Program-made: the position numbers and the translations under genes
Origin: a virus
IMG/VR virus record: IMGVR_UViG_3300021379_000360
Coordinates: 1-30,322 of that record
Direction: 5' to 3' (one strand)
Length of the DNA stretch: 30,322 nt
The notes under the pieces: generated by a model
What the model was told of the DNA's origin: nothing
Database searches by the model: none
Seen by the model: only the letters and a program-made list of their open reading frames with translations
Shown here: piece after piece, positions 9,801-17,114 of the stretch
Layout: each line of letters opens with the position of its first letter
Numbering within the stretch: position 1 is the stretch's first letter

Positions 9801-10522
9801 AATGGATTAGAACAAAGTAAATTATTTTTTAAATCATTACCTATACCTGCTGATATTGCTACTATGTCGCATCCTCTTGTAGTATTAGAAACAGGTGGCC
9901 CCTTGAATACTTTAAATTTAACATCTTTATTGATTTGATTTCCTAATTTTGGTTCAAATTCAAACGAGTCACCGTCTGCATCAAAATTAGTTACTTCTTT
10001 TATTCGTGCAAAGTGGTGTTGTAAATAATCATCAGAATGAATTAAAACAAAATAATAGTCAGTAGTCAAATCAATAGAAGATAAATCTAAACCTGTTTGT
10101 GAAAAAGAATCATAACATTTTATTTGATAACCGTTTGTGTTTTCTAAATTAGAAAATTCAGCACCGCCTTGTAATACAAAAGTTTCAGCACTTCCCGATG
10201 GGGCTTGTTCATAAATAATAGTGTATAAAAAACTTGTATATGAACCGTTATTAAATGTGGTAAAACGAGGATTGGTAGGAACATTATAGTTTGTTTTATT
10301 GAATGTAGCAGTAATATTAGGAGTAGAGTCGGTTGCAGTTTGAGAAAGAGTTAGTTGATTAGAACCCAAAGCAGTAGCGGAAATATAAGTATTGTCGGGA
10401 ATATCTGTTCCTGTCACTCCCATTCCGATATAATATATACCATTAACATTGGATAGAGTAGTATTACCGTTTGTATCAACTGTTTCTTGAACAGTATCTT
10501 TAGATAAGGCAAATACGCTCAT
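3812..10522 (-). CDS. Giant tail hub / tip protein
   Basis: A 2236-residue protein, the largest in the window. Residues about 10-75 are a small beta module (IGMGVTGTDIP, then LTLSQTAT) that recurs in the connector protein. The long middle is rich in Ser, Thr, Asn and beta strands, like an adhesin or central fibre. The last 350 residues look like a siphovirus baseplate-hub/tail-lysin-type domain: a DLYSAINFLLSKKN helix, then beta strands with YNEIIVYGSG, a tract of charged helices, then LKAGDIVELEI and a final LIIQLKHLL strand pair. The hub-like part is thus C-terminal, with the adhesin part before it. It follows the distal-tail genes, as the tip protein does in other siphoviruses. The start has GAGGAGGT at good spacing and overlaps the previous stop (ATGA). 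No peptidase motif was seen. Confidence 0.75.
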   Translation of the reverse strand: MSVFALSKDTVQETVDTNGNTTLSNVNGIYYIGMGVTGTDIPDNTYISATALGSNQLTLSQTATDSTPNITATFNKTNYNVPTNPRFTTFNNGSYTSFLYTIIYEQAPSGSAETFVLQGGAEFSNLENTNGYQIKCYDSFSQTGLDLSSIDLTTDYYFVLIHSDDYLQHHFARIKEVTNFDADGDSFEFEPKLGNQINKDVKFKVFKGPPVSNTTRGCDIVAISAGIGNDLKNNLLCSNPLFYFFDELLDKKGELNHNTKYFMKFISDAGTGTITPNVTNTFITAQSFSNKILDKSKFTMNVKLVDNLKELDYPAYLETFTNLPASLSNEYDTDLTIQNSVTPIDFTDYDECFPNARRDSDLDINPASDVLFTGPKRYIHYDYSPTKANKNTNTIDLVLEESIGKRGSYAELKIIDNKRIMRKKIKPFERLRIRHRVFQADFNDWFALKATVKTRIGSTNEYTFTTNYDLSTMFNVGDEVKIDNNILIVDTIDSMVSGATGNEQDITFRAESRLETEAIFTSSGYVLSSSDVLYRRAWNTTDSTLLTNFEIVENRNENLYVKLISKEFGFLEATVSSSDKSKQLLTLSFTDSSQTTSISSLDYMFGSYYIEVEKFAGDVENISTYRDNGQTIMQLFGRSDIRKLIGPKITKNGLHSEDMIYSSISAFGNLSPVSGSEKIATVNPNSKTITCVSNNLSASSNVIGAHLFLKHEEHGTFSYVGKIASLSGTDNIVLEEFPLTKSSTNNSYDYLYIRYKDKVEYSFNKALSSNVSLDSASSLNGAANKGLYFNGGTKLNSLGADDTDLINSKASTITNANAVGYYLTNNKNIKSDSIFQGRLTDVNNTKETFQTVNTLLDFTVIQQSQEEGNTIIELAPYLPLTLGRVDINYGNLRDTTFNATNFGTVNSFFTNYNLIFASVIGSGSENLLSSLTNPRKYHGKPLYANGVFMGLIAEIQHPSSTATTGVDDYVAIYLDRLLESEPTAGDTLQIIEGTGNYGETTKLTHELNMLNGAHLHGGKIISPLHSLISDDDYPMILNYVLYYDTEGHSITYAEKFGSPYYRIFNMEKGNYNATTTRRFLYDNYGNDAKGGFNPNYYANNLSEIQYYATAYRFNGGYTLISGTYDNRITGVGKTGYSPSSGDKYNHLLPESRGFLPTSGSRFFDTFVHKSGGSYDPITFSRSGASNIDNANPYFIKRIDLIDPKVARMFLFSNGDLTPYSSKRTDSLMNQSRDISKYNIMTISESSPTTSFDTKESRILGQTTSLNYVDKSYSMGNIISADKTLSDLKRFSLMRLTEICFDWAFNQIDPENVPKKTEVLSKFKYTATLPVSLSAYFSGGTGKFSSVSNLHIEGTADMSALVSADDLIVDSEGRFICKVTALETNGSSTANARIFASGGTFKTDGTNYYGGTLYVIKTTGAYTTDVTGHGSEDTFVNFDKSIHMLRTALVHDTGSGNYGENPSAWYSKYGETLDNGSDSSRETNTYLPIAVEADSILGDEDNAITLTNHPSKIFKLLDELKDVQDSVAPAGSESVYAGMMPLVLDRFNIEDADNGSKASKGTVAGIVRSMSAMQFDSGSNDTTIFGVSLHNDFAQFEDVEGTARTYNEDADGVMLAYKPKLYIDTSQTPDTLVGSGSMSSVGNTAQYVYTIVVDTDITDIEYFQNGGNQAFNNINRTALKLINDLTGCYLVSESVRYYDDEVSITDSPPITSSGDKVIDTISINNGTPSHFAYVISHEIDVSDTTETHILTLDAELDPSSGEGHFYRIMQPNHVCFYDYSPKNIRINTLSSEYTKKPNENACYAGDINDYMLSNKAGPRRFNDTNTKNNTGGQEAALSMYVIVDPDVQSASEHLVIRNETYFNSILPSEKTMYVSDGERGYKTKVKHIDNGDVIGHYLEFSEMQKQIGVVSITEPFTIKVNGSIDLGKRALIGAGVTICNETETLVSELLEENDIDFTLSAIDYPTFIAPYFKNIDLYSAINFLLSKKNKILYYDNGFYIKDKEDSYFSSGVFINDVDGVELYEYEKSENLFDLYNEIIVYGSGYKSVRRNIRSIKEIGKKTLTEFDSQLTTQEEVDKRSYELLKIHTDNNVKIKVVIGHTGASQLKAGDIVELEIRRENLPRQQYLIIQLKHLLTGNIELELGRYSKGLEDRFSEIEVEQSKLNTETLDENLSDSNVLYTFIDNMKIKPIRLILKERASSGGATLGFGTTLNTNTRPLGFSGGSGVTHTTLLEEDF

Positions 10523-11736
10523 TCGTCTACCTCCTCAAATGTAAGATATAGTAAAGCATTATCATAATTAGGGAGTAAATTATCTATACCTGCAAAGTTA
10601 CTAATTTTATTTTCAATACTTAATTCATGAAATTCTCCCATAAATTGCTTACAAGTAGTCGCTGCATTTGGCCCTGTTGCCGTTCCACCGTCAACTAAAT
10701 TATCTATTCCGCTAACAGACATATCGTTTAGGCCATTTGAACCTAAGTAGGTATCTGTTTTAGCAAAAACAAAATCTGCCGTTTCACTATGAGTATCAGA
10801 AGTAATTAATACACCATTCAAAAAAACCTGTATTAATTTATTGGTGTTATTAAAAATACAACCTATGTGAAATTGTTGGTCTATATATGAAGCGTGTTTG
10901 TATGTAGGAAGATAAAGAGCAGTTCCCGAAGTAAGTTCGGTAGCATAAGTATCTGTCAAAGTAAGAGTAGTGGAAGCCACTGAATTAACAGTTCCTAAAG
11001 AAGTAAAAGTAAATCCGTCACGAATAAATATTTCTTGCTTGTTTCCATCAACAATAGGATGAGTAGAGGAAGTTGTAATAATTGTTGCACTACCCGCACT
11101 ATGAGAAGATACTTCTGCTACCTTAGCATACATTACTCTACCTTCTTCATCAAACCCACTTAGTAAATCAGAAGCATTTGTAGAATTGTATCTAAAAGCA
11201 TGGCCTTGAGAAGATAATATTATTTTATTACTTGTGACTACTTTATTAGTAGTTCCTATTTTAACTTGTATTTTTATTTTATATTCAGCAGGTTGGTTTT
11301 GAGCATGAGTTGTATCATTCAATAAAGAAACTTTAAAATTGTCATTATTAAATATCATCATTTCATGTGATAATCTATTAGCCCTAGATAAGTAAATTAA
11401 GTCTTGAATATCTTCGCTTATTGAATTTACAGTAGCATCGCTATGGTTAGGCATAATTTTTTTACTATCTAATCTTCTTTGCCCTACTCCTAATGATGTG
11501 CTACCATAATTTACTCTAGTCTGATGAGTTCCATTACCGTTTATATCATAAGGAGTAATTATAGATTGAAATGTAAAAGAACCTTCATGCGACCAAAAAC
11601 CGTATGCAGTATCATTAGAAGTATCTCCATCAGAACCCGTATCTGGAACATTTTCTCCATAATCCATTTTAACAAAAGCATTACACATAATAGGAAAAAC
11701 CAAAGAGCGTTTTTTGCCGGTTAAAACTTCATACAT
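10519..11736 (-). CDS. Distal tail protein with LamG-like domain
   Basis: A 405-residue protein. From about residue 175 onward it has the pattern of a laminin-G/concanavalin-type sandwich: HIGCIFNNTNKLIQVFLNGVLI (interrupted at 280-305), TYLGSNG, then FMGEFHELSIEN near residue 370. A small inserted beta module lies between about 205 and 270. LamG-type domains in tail proteins usually bind glycans. It lies between a 207-residue tail protein and the hub gene, so it is probably a distal tail or tip component. The start is preceded by CCGTGAT, a one-base variant of the usual GGTGAT. Confidence 0.65.
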   Translation of the reverse strand: MYEVLTGKKRSLVFPIMCNAFVKMDYGENVPDTGSDGDTSNDTAYGFWSHEGSFTFQSIITPYDINGNGTHQTRVNYGSTSLGVGQRRLDSKKIMPNHSDATVNSISEDIQDLIYLSRANRLSHEMMIFNNDNFKVSLLNDTTHAQNQPAEYKIKIQVKIGTTNKVVTSNKIILSSQGHAFRYNSTNASDLLSGFDEEGRVMYAKVAEVSSHSAGSATIITTSSTHPIVDGNKQEIFIRDGFTFTSLGTVNSVASTTLTLTDTYATELTSGTALYLPTYKHASYIDQQFHIGCIFNNTNKLIQVFLNGVLITSDTHSETADFVFAKTDTYLGSNGLNDMSVSGIDNLVDGGTATGPNAATTCKQFMGEFHELSIENKISNFAGIDNLLPNYDNALLYLTFEEVDE

Positions 11737-11740
11737 AGTA

Positions 11741-12364
11741 TCACGGCCCTACTGTTGCTACTTCAAATTCCATAGAAAAACTAAGGTCAATTGCTTCCGC
11801 TTCCATATTAAAACTAAAACTTCGTATAAATCCCGTCATTCCTGTATCTGTTTGTGCATCGGGAAATGTTGATTTTCTAAGTGATACTCCTAAATTATCT
11901 CCAAATCCTTCTTCACCTCTTGATGCGAAATTAAAAGGAACCAAAGTTTCTGTTCTTGCTTGATAATTATTTCCTACTTTAGAAGGATAAAGAACAACTA
12001 ATTCATTCATGCTTTGGTTATCTTGAAGTCCGGTTGAATCTACACCGGAAGCAATCATTTGTGCTATTTCATGTGCAGTATAAGTTAAAGCCGTATTAGT
12101 TTCTGTTCCTCCCGAAGATGCAGTTCTTGTTTTTCTTATCGTTGTTTCACTAATAAAACCACTTAAAGATATAGTTTTAGTTGCCATTCCTAAATCTAAA
12201 GCAGCCGTTAAAGATTCACCTGTTACTACACCGGAAAAAGGAATAGGAAAAGCAGGTATTGTTTTACTTACAGAAACTCCAACAGAAGTGACATTAAGAG
12301 GAATAGTATCAATGTTTAAATCTGTTCCTGTGTATCTTCCTGTTTTTAAATATACATATGTCAT
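11741..12364 (-). CDS. Tail protein downstream of tape measure
   Basis: A 207-residue protein. It alternates beta strands (LNVTSVGVSVSK, KTISLSGFI) and ends with SFSFNMEAEAIDLSFSMEFEV, a closing strand pair like those in tail tube and distal tail (Dit) proteins. By position, directly after the tape measure, it is the best candidate for the distal tail adaptor. GGTGAT precedes the ATG by three bases. The family is not confirmed. Confidence 0.6.
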   Translation of the reverse strand: MTYVYLKTGRYTGTDLNIDTIPLNVTSVGVSVSKTIPAFPIPFSGVVTGESLTAALDLGMATKTISLSGFISETTIRKTRTASSGGTETNTALTYTAHEIAQMIASGVDSTGLQDNQSMNELVVLYPSKVGNNYQARTETLVPFNFASRGEEGFGDNLGVSLRKSTFPDAQTDTGMTGFIRSFSFNMEAEAIDLSFSMEFEVATVGP

Positions 12365-12368
12365 TTAA

Positions 12369-14036
12369 TCACCCTAATGTTCTTGTTGAAGATGTTCTAT
12401 TCATCTTATTATTTACCATATTTCCTATTTTATCAGCAATTCTTCTTAGTTCTGCATCGGAAGTATCTCTTGCATTTATTGTTATGTAGTTATTTACTTG
12501 CATTCCTCTATTAGAAACCATTGACTTAGATTGTTGGTTTGTATATACTCTTGAGCCTTTAGGTAAAGAAACTAATTCCGGCCCTCTTTCTCCTACTATT
12601 TGCATAGGACTTGAACCTACTACGCCCCCGTTAGCAAATGGATTTATTTTATCAGCAACCCATTTTACTGCTTTCCATAATAAAGCCCCTATTAGTATTG
12701 CTACCATAACAGGAAGTGCATAAATTCCAATCAATAATAGGGCTTGAGATGCTAAATATTTAATGAAATAAGCAACTAAAAGAATTTTACCAAACTTTGT
12801 TAAAACAGGCATAAGCATTTTCCAAGTTTCTTTTTTAGTTAAAGCCATACCTAATTCAAAAATTCCAACAAATATTCCTGCTAAAAAGCCATATGCACCC
12901 ATAAACACAAGATAAGCCCCTGCCAACAATAAGTTCAAAACATTATCTAATATTTTTACACCATAATCAATTACGCCTTGATAATCTCCTTGTATAAAAG
13001 CACCTACTAAACCAAAGAAATTAGTTGCTATATTCAATACTTCTAAAAATGCGTATTTAAGAACATCTAATATAAATAATTCTTCTAAAACTCCATACAT
13101 TTCATAGGCTATTTTAGCCACACCTAACAACGCTATTATTCCAATTATGCCAAATACAAAATATTTGAATGCTATGTCTAATACAAATTGTGCTGATTTC
13201 TGAAATGCTAATGCTTTAAGTTGTAGTTTGATTTTAAATTTTTCATATCTTTCTCCTAAATTTAATTTCTTTAATACAGATTGTCCGTTTTTCTTAGAAA
13301 ATTTAAAAAACATTTTTAAAGAGTTAATGGGTGCAAAAAGAGGCATAAGAGAATATCCTATTGTTTCTGCTATTTTCTTAAAATTATCTTTTGCGCCTTG
13401 TTGTCTTTTTTCAAATTGTTTTTTTAGGCTTCTTTGTGAAGATGAAATTCCTGCTTTTATTCTTCCTCTACCCGCCCTTGTTTTCATGTTTTCTTCTAGT
13501 CTTGTCGTTTTTTCGGCTTGTCGAAACAATTCGGCTTGTTGTTTAAATTTTTTATTTAATTCTTCTGCGCCTTCTATTTGTGCTTCTCTTTCAGATTTTC
13601 CTAACAAAATAGCCTTTGAATAACTTAAAGTATTTCTTATAGCCTCTTCTTGACTTTCATTAAATTTTCCATTTGAATTTACTACTTTATCAAGTTGACT
13701 TTCTAATTCAGAATATTCTTCTTTTAATTTACGAAAACCTGCAACTTGTTTAATAATAGTTTGGTTTGCTTCCATCTGTGCCTTTGCATTTGCCTTTGAC
13801 CTTTGTTCAAAACCACCAAGAATAGCCAAGTATGCTCTTGCTTTATTTTGTAAAGCCCAAAGAGGACTACCCGAAACTAATCTACTAAATACAGTCCATT
13901 TTTTACCTGCATTAGAAGTAGCGTCTGCGGCTACAATTAACGATTTAGTTAATCCTTTAAATTCTATTCCGGAGGTAATCATAGTAGAGTTTAGACCATC
14001 TAAACTACTTGCTATCTTATCTATTTCATCTGCCAT
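12369..14036 (-). CDS. Tail tape measure protein
   Basis: A 555-residue protein with the standard layout. An N-terminal helical, charged coiled-coil half (to about residue 260) is followed by three or four hydrophobic segments between about 285 and 470. The C-terminal FANGGVVGSSPMQIVGERGPELVSLP region carries the 'GERGPE...lPkGs' signature shared by many phage tape measures. Tape length suggests a tail of about 80 nm by the usual 0.15 nm per residue. It is preceded by the two chaperone genes and overlaps the second by 11 bases, with AGAGGG upstream of the ATG. Confidence 0.92.
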   Translation of the reverse strand: MADEIDKIASSLDGLNSTMITSGIEFKGLTKSLIVAADATSNAGKKWTVFSRLVSGSPLWALQNKARAYLAILGGFEQRSKANAKAQMEANQTIIKQVAGFRKLKEEYSELESQLDKVVNSNGKFNESQEEAIRNTLSYSKAILLGKSEREAQIEGAEELNKKFKQQAELFRQAEKTTRLEENMKTRAGRGRIKAGISSSQRSLKKQFEKRQQGAKDNFKKIAETIGYSLMPLFAPINSLKMFFKFSKKNGQSVLKKLNLGERYEKFKIKLQLKALAFQKSAQFVLDIAFKYFVFGIIGIIALLGVAKIAYEMYGVLEELFILDVLKYAFLEVLNIATNFFGLVGAFIQGDYQGVIDYGVKILDNVLNLLLAGAYLVFMGAYGFLAGIFVGIFELGMALTKKETWKMLMPVLTKFGKILLVAYFIKYLASQALLLIGIYALPVMVAILIGALLWKAVKWVADKINPFANGGVVGSSPMQIVGERGPELVSLPKGSRVYTNQQSKSMVSNRGMQVNNYITINARDTSDAELRRIADKIGNMVNNKMNRTSSTRTLG

Positions 14037-14268
14037 GTTTAGCCCTCTCCGCTTGTTTTTGAATCTTATCCATTTCTTCGGCCTTTCTTTCCTCCACTAT
14101 GTAATGAACAGTTAATAAATCTTTGACTAAACTAACGGGCATTTTGTATATTTCTAACGGGCTAATAGCCAATGCTTTTGAGAGCAAATACACGGTAATT
14201 AAAGATGCTACTTTTGGACTACTTGGTTTTCCTTGAAAGGCATCTTTAATTGTCCTTTTTTTCTTCAT
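14026..14268 (-). CDS. Tail assembly chaperone, second frame (T-like)
   Basis: An 80-residue protein placed between the first chaperone and the tape measure, the position of lambda gpT or its equivalents. It is helical and highly charged. Its ATG lies inside the end of the upstream gene, and a GGAGG sits directly against the ATG with no spacer, which is poor for independent initiation. A run of seven As (14256-14262) lies in the overlap. A ribosomal frameshift of +1 or -2 on this run would join it to the upstream gene, giving a protein of about 200 residues. Confidence 0.7.
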   Translation of the reverse strand: MKKKRTIKDAFQGKPSSPKVASLITVYLLSKALAISPLEIYKMPVSLVKDLLTVHYIVEERKAEEMDKIQKQAERAKHGR

Positions 14269-14623
14269 CCTCCTGCATCATCATCATTGGATTAGGAAGG
14301 ATTTCTTTTATTTGATTACCAACATAAGGACTTAATCTTAACATATCTATTGTTGATAGTGCTGGTTCAGTTTTTTCTATAAAATTCTCTATCATGTATC
14401 TATACATGGCATTTAAATCAATATCAAAACTTTGAGTTTTTGAATCTACTTTCATTATAGCGTTTAATGCTTTTTCTGCTTCAAGCCATGTAGGTTCTTT
14501 TATCCAAATTTTTAGGTATTCTTCGCTTTCGGGTGCTACTTTGACATAGTGAAGAGTTGATTCACTTATCGCAAATAGCAAATTTTTGTTGCTTACAATT
14601 TTCTTTTCAATCATTTTATCCAC
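14246..14623 (-). CDS. Tail assembly chaperone, first frame (G-like)
   Basis: A 125-residue, mostly helical protein with the look of phage tail assembly chaperones: a short beta start, AEKALNAIM and MYRYMIENFI helices, and an acidic C-terminus. It follows the tail tube region and precedes the tape measure, the conserved place for this function, where it would hold the tape measure protein during tail assembly. AGAAGGTGG precedes the ATG region; the listed start is the first of two Mets three codons apart (MDKM), and the second is equally possible. Whether the listed first codon is ATG or an alternative was not decisive. Confidence 0.7.
   Translation of the reverse strand: MDKMIEKKIVSNKNLLFAISESTLHYVKVAPESEEYLKIWIKEPTWLEAEKALNAIMKVDSKTQSFDIDLNAMYRYMIENFIEKTEPALSTIDMLRLSPYVGNQIKEILPNPMMMMQEDEEKKDN
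14255..14273 (-). other. Possible ribosomal frameshift site in tail chaperones
   Basis: GGAGG (14269-14273) stands seven bases before an A-AAA-AAG heptamer in the zero frame of the upstream chaperone gene (seven As at 14256-14262). The second chaperone frame is +1 relative to the first, so joining needs a +1 or -2 shift; a -1 shift meets a stop after about 15 codons. A -2 shift for tail chaperones is known in phage Mu. The internal Shine-Dalgarno-like element resembles known stimulators. Confidence 0.45.
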
Positions 14624-14663
14624 CTTCTATACCAACAAACAAACTAACGGTGTTGGTGGAATA

Positions 14664-14789
14664 TTATTCAGTTGCAGGTTCAGTAGGAGTTTCTGAAACA
14701 GGTTCAGAAACCTTCTTTACCTCCTTCTTTTTTCTTGTTTTTGTTTTTGCGTTTTCTGCAAAGAGCCTTCTTTTTTCTCTTCTATCCAA
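14664..14789 (-). CDS. Small basic protein with TTG start
   Basis: A 41-residue protein, supported by a TTG start with GGGGTGAT three bases upstream, exactly the spacing used by neighbouring genes. It begins five bases after the tail tube stop. The first half is strongly basic (DRREKRRLF, then RKKKEVKK); the second half is Pro, Thr and Glu rich. The function is unknown. The composition resembles the C-terminal tail of the small head protein at 23985-24362. Confidence 0.6.
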   Translation of the reverse strand: MDRREKRRLFAENAKTKTRKKKEVKKVSEPVSETPTEPATE

Positions 14790-14793
14790 AAAA

Positions 14794-16383
14794 TCACCCC
14801 TGCAAAACCCAATGAGTTTTAACTTCGCAAGAATCTAAGGTTCTTGGCATTACTGTTCCTTCTACGGTGATTGCGCCCTTATCATCCGGAACAGTCACAT
14901 TAGCAGTAGAAAGGAAATAGTCTTGGAAGTTAAATAAAATTTGTTCTCCCGAAGCCTTGTCAAATTGTAATACTATTTCTTGTCCTGCGCCTGTATTTTC
15001 AGAATCATTAATTAATTCTGTTAGTAGTCTATCATCGGTAATCATAGCAGTAAAAGCAATTTCATATGTTCTTTGTGCAGGAATACCGTCTTTGATTGCT
15101 TTATTTCCTACGCCTATAAATCTCTTATCTTGTAAATTATTATTAATAGTCAAAGTTAAATTGGTTATCTTAAGGAAGGTATGGCCAAATACAGAAAAGG
15201 TTCCACTTGAAAAGAAGAAAGGCTCTAAGGCTTCTGCATTACTATCAAAGTTAAACAAAGAAGTGTTTGTGCCTACATTATTTCTCGGAGTATAAACTTC
15301 TGTTGTTGTTAAGTCATTGATATGGTCTACTGTTCTTGTGTTTAAATCCATAGTCATTTTAACTTCTTCATTTTCGTTAGCAGTTAAGGTTAGAGTATTT
15401 ACTCTATTTCCTCTTGCTATTCTTACTACTGTTTCTGTTTCGATAGCAGTTCCTTCTGTGGCAGTTGTAGTAGTAGTTTTAGTCATACTGTGTTCTAAAC
15501 TAAATGATGGTAAGTCTTCTCCGTTTGCTTCTGCAAATCTGTAAGTAATAGGATTAGTTATTGAACCACTTGTATATGTAGGTCTTGTTAATAAATTCAT
15601 ATTAGCGAGTGTATCTGAACCATTTACAAGGGGAGGCAATAGTGTTTGAGAAGAAGCATCTGCCCTGTAAAATATCGGGCCTTGATTCAGATGTGCAGTT
15701 TCAAATACACTTCCATCAGTTGTTGAAGTATCTCCTGTATCAATATAAACATCCCCTGCCGTGACCGCAGTAAAAGCATCAGTCGGTGTAGTAGCAACAG
15801 AAGTATATTTTACCCCTGTGCAAAGCCCTAAAGCATAATATAAGAAAGCACCATGATTTGCCACAAGTGCTATATTTCCACCACTTGCAGTTTCAATACC
15901 TTTGTATTGATGAGTAAAGTTTCTTGAGCCTCCAAGAGAAAGATTCAATTGTTTCATTTCTATTTCAGTATTTGGGAATGTAGCAGTTTCTACTATCCCC
16001 AACCAATTATCGGCATTTAATCTGTATGAATTTGCCCCTGTTTTATTAGCAGGACAAGGTGCGCCATAGGGAAGAATAATACAAAAATCAGTATTACTAA
16101 CATTTAAATCATGACTGTGTGCAGGAGTAATAGTAAGAGCAGTTTCACTATTACCTGTAATAGTATGTGTAGAAACAGGATTAGCGGTATCTGCTGAATC
16201 ATATAGTTCTACTTTACAACCTATGTAAAGATTAGGAACTAAAAGAAGATTAGTTGAAAAAGAAGATAAAAGAGCCAAACTTGTAGAAGTTGATGCGCTT
16301 TGATTTATAAATGAAGTTAGTTGTAATTCCGGCACTAATGTTGTAGTTGCCCCGCTTCCTAAAAATATGTTATTGTTTGTCAT
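14794..16383 (-). CDS. Major tail tube protein
   Basis: A 529-residue protein. The segment from about residue 125 (LNADNWLGIVETATFPNTEIEM, broken here only as description; then GGSRNFTHQYKG) follows the form of siphovirus/Thermus-type tail tube proteins, and the C-terminal third (RTYEIAFTAMITDD, then QEIVLQFD, then ITVEGTVMPRTL) forms the closing beta strands. It is long for a tube protein, because a beta module is inserted near residues 40-110 and another in the middle. It lies upstream of the chaperones and tape measure, as expected. GGGGAGA precedes the ATG. Confidence 0.82.
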   Translation of the reverse strand: MTNNNIFLGSGATTTLVPELQLTSFINQSASTSTSLALLSSFSTNLLLVPNLYIGCKVELYDSADTANPVSTHTITGNSETALTITPAHSHDLNVSNTDFCIILPYGAPCPANKTGANSYRLNADNWLGIVETATFPNTEIEMKQLNLSLGGSRNFTHQYKGIETASGGNIALVANHGAFLYYALGLCTGVKYTSVATTPTDAFTAVTAGDVYIDTGDTSTTDGSVFETAHLNQGPIFYRADASSQTLLPPLVNGSDTLANMNLLTRPTYTSGSITNPITYRFAEANGEDLPSFSLEHSMTKTTTTTATEGTAIETETVVRIARGNRVNTLTLTANENEEVKMTMDLNTRTVDHINDLTTTEVYTPRNNVGTNTSLFNFDSNAEALEPFFFSSGTFSVFGHTFLKITNLTLTINNNLQDKRFIGVGNKAIKDGIPAQRTYEIAFTAMITDDRLLTELINDSENTGAGQEIVLQFDKASGEQILFNFQDYFLSTANVTVPDDKGAITVEGTVMPRTLDSCEVKTHWVLQG

Positions 16384-16416
16384 ATATTTTCTCCCCTTAT
16401 TTTTTTACCTACTTAC

Positions 16417-16929
16417 TTAGGGAATACTTACTGCATGTCTTTTTGCTTCTAAATTTACTTTATATCCATAGAGTCTTTTTGCTCGGTCATTACTTTCACT
16501 TCTCGAACCTAAAAACAATTGTGTGAATTTACTCCCATCAGTTGCAGTATAACCTGTTCGGTTGCTCTCAATAACTCTACTTAATATCAAGTATATAGCC
16601 CTTAGCCTATCCTTGCCATAAGAAGCATCTAATCCCGACCTTTCATCATGTAAAACTCTAATGTGCATTGTAAAAGAATACACTTCATGTTTAATATCAT
16701 AATGAATTGTAGGATAATCAATGTTTTGTGAATCTTCAAAAACAACAATAGTAGCGGGGCTTCTACTTAAATCTACTCTAACTCCCTTATTTACAGTAGT
16801 GTTTCTAATATCTAAAATGTCCGGAGTCACCGCATGAGAAGCATCTATTTTACCTGCTGAAACTAAAGCAGTAGCGTTAGAAGACCAATTAGTTGTAAGC
16901 AAATCTATGAGAAGGCTAACTTCATCCAT
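16417..16929 (-). CDS. Tail terminator / completion protein
   Basis: A 170-residue protein. An N-terminal helix (DEVSLLIDLLTTNW) is followed by strands and a YSFTMHIRVLHDERSG segment and then a helix with DRLRAIYLILSRVIE, as in minor tail or tail-terminator proteins of siphoviruses. It lies just upstream of the tail tube gene, which is where the terminator usually is. GGAGGAG precedes the ATG. The role is inferred from fold pattern and order. Confidence 0.6.
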   Translation of the reverse strand: MDEVSLLIDLLTTNWSSNATALVSAGKIDASHAVTPDILDIRNTTVNKGVRVDLSRSPATIVVFEDSQNIDYPTIHYDIKHEVYSFTMHIRVLHDERSGLDASYGKDRLRAIYLILSRVIESNRTGYTATDGSKFTQLFLGSRSESNDRAKRLYGYKVNLEAKRHAVSIP

Positions 16930-17105
16930 TTGTTTAACTCCTCCTGTATTTTATTTGATAGATTTTTAGTATATGCTTCTGTAATATGTTGTTCTAATTC
17001 TTCATCACTAAATGAAATATCCATTCCTATTAATTGCGATATTTCTTTCATGGCTAATTGTCTTTCTTTATGGATTTCTATTATTCTTCTCAAATCTTTA
17101 TCCAT
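16905..17105 (-). CDS. Small helical protein in the neck/tail region
   Basis: A 66-residue, fully helical and charged protein. The first helix is basic (DKDLRRIIEIHKER) and the C-terminal helix contains KIQEELNKWMKLAF. It overlaps the next gene by 25 bases and has GAGGAA before its ATG, so it is probably coupled to the completion protein. The function is unknown. Confidence 0.6.
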   Translation of the reverse strand: MDKDLRRIIEIHKERQLAMKEISQLIGMDISFSDEELEQHITEAYTKNLSNKIQEELNKWMKLAFS

Positions 17106-17114
17106 AACTATTCC

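Noticed and set aside
13228-13623. Plus-strand open frame of 131 codons
   Set aside because: Antisense to the tape measure; Cys/Phe/Ser-rich product typical of antisense to a Lys/Glu-rich gene, and no ribosome site.
14246-14268. Standard -1 frameshift on A-AAA-AAG
   Set aside because: The heptamer is in the right phase, but the -1 frame hits a stop after about 15 codons and does not enter the second chaperone frame.
14557-15295. Two plus-strand open frames of 93 and 112 codons
   Set aside because: Antisense to the chaperone, the 41-residue gene and the tail tube; no promoter or ribosome site seen.
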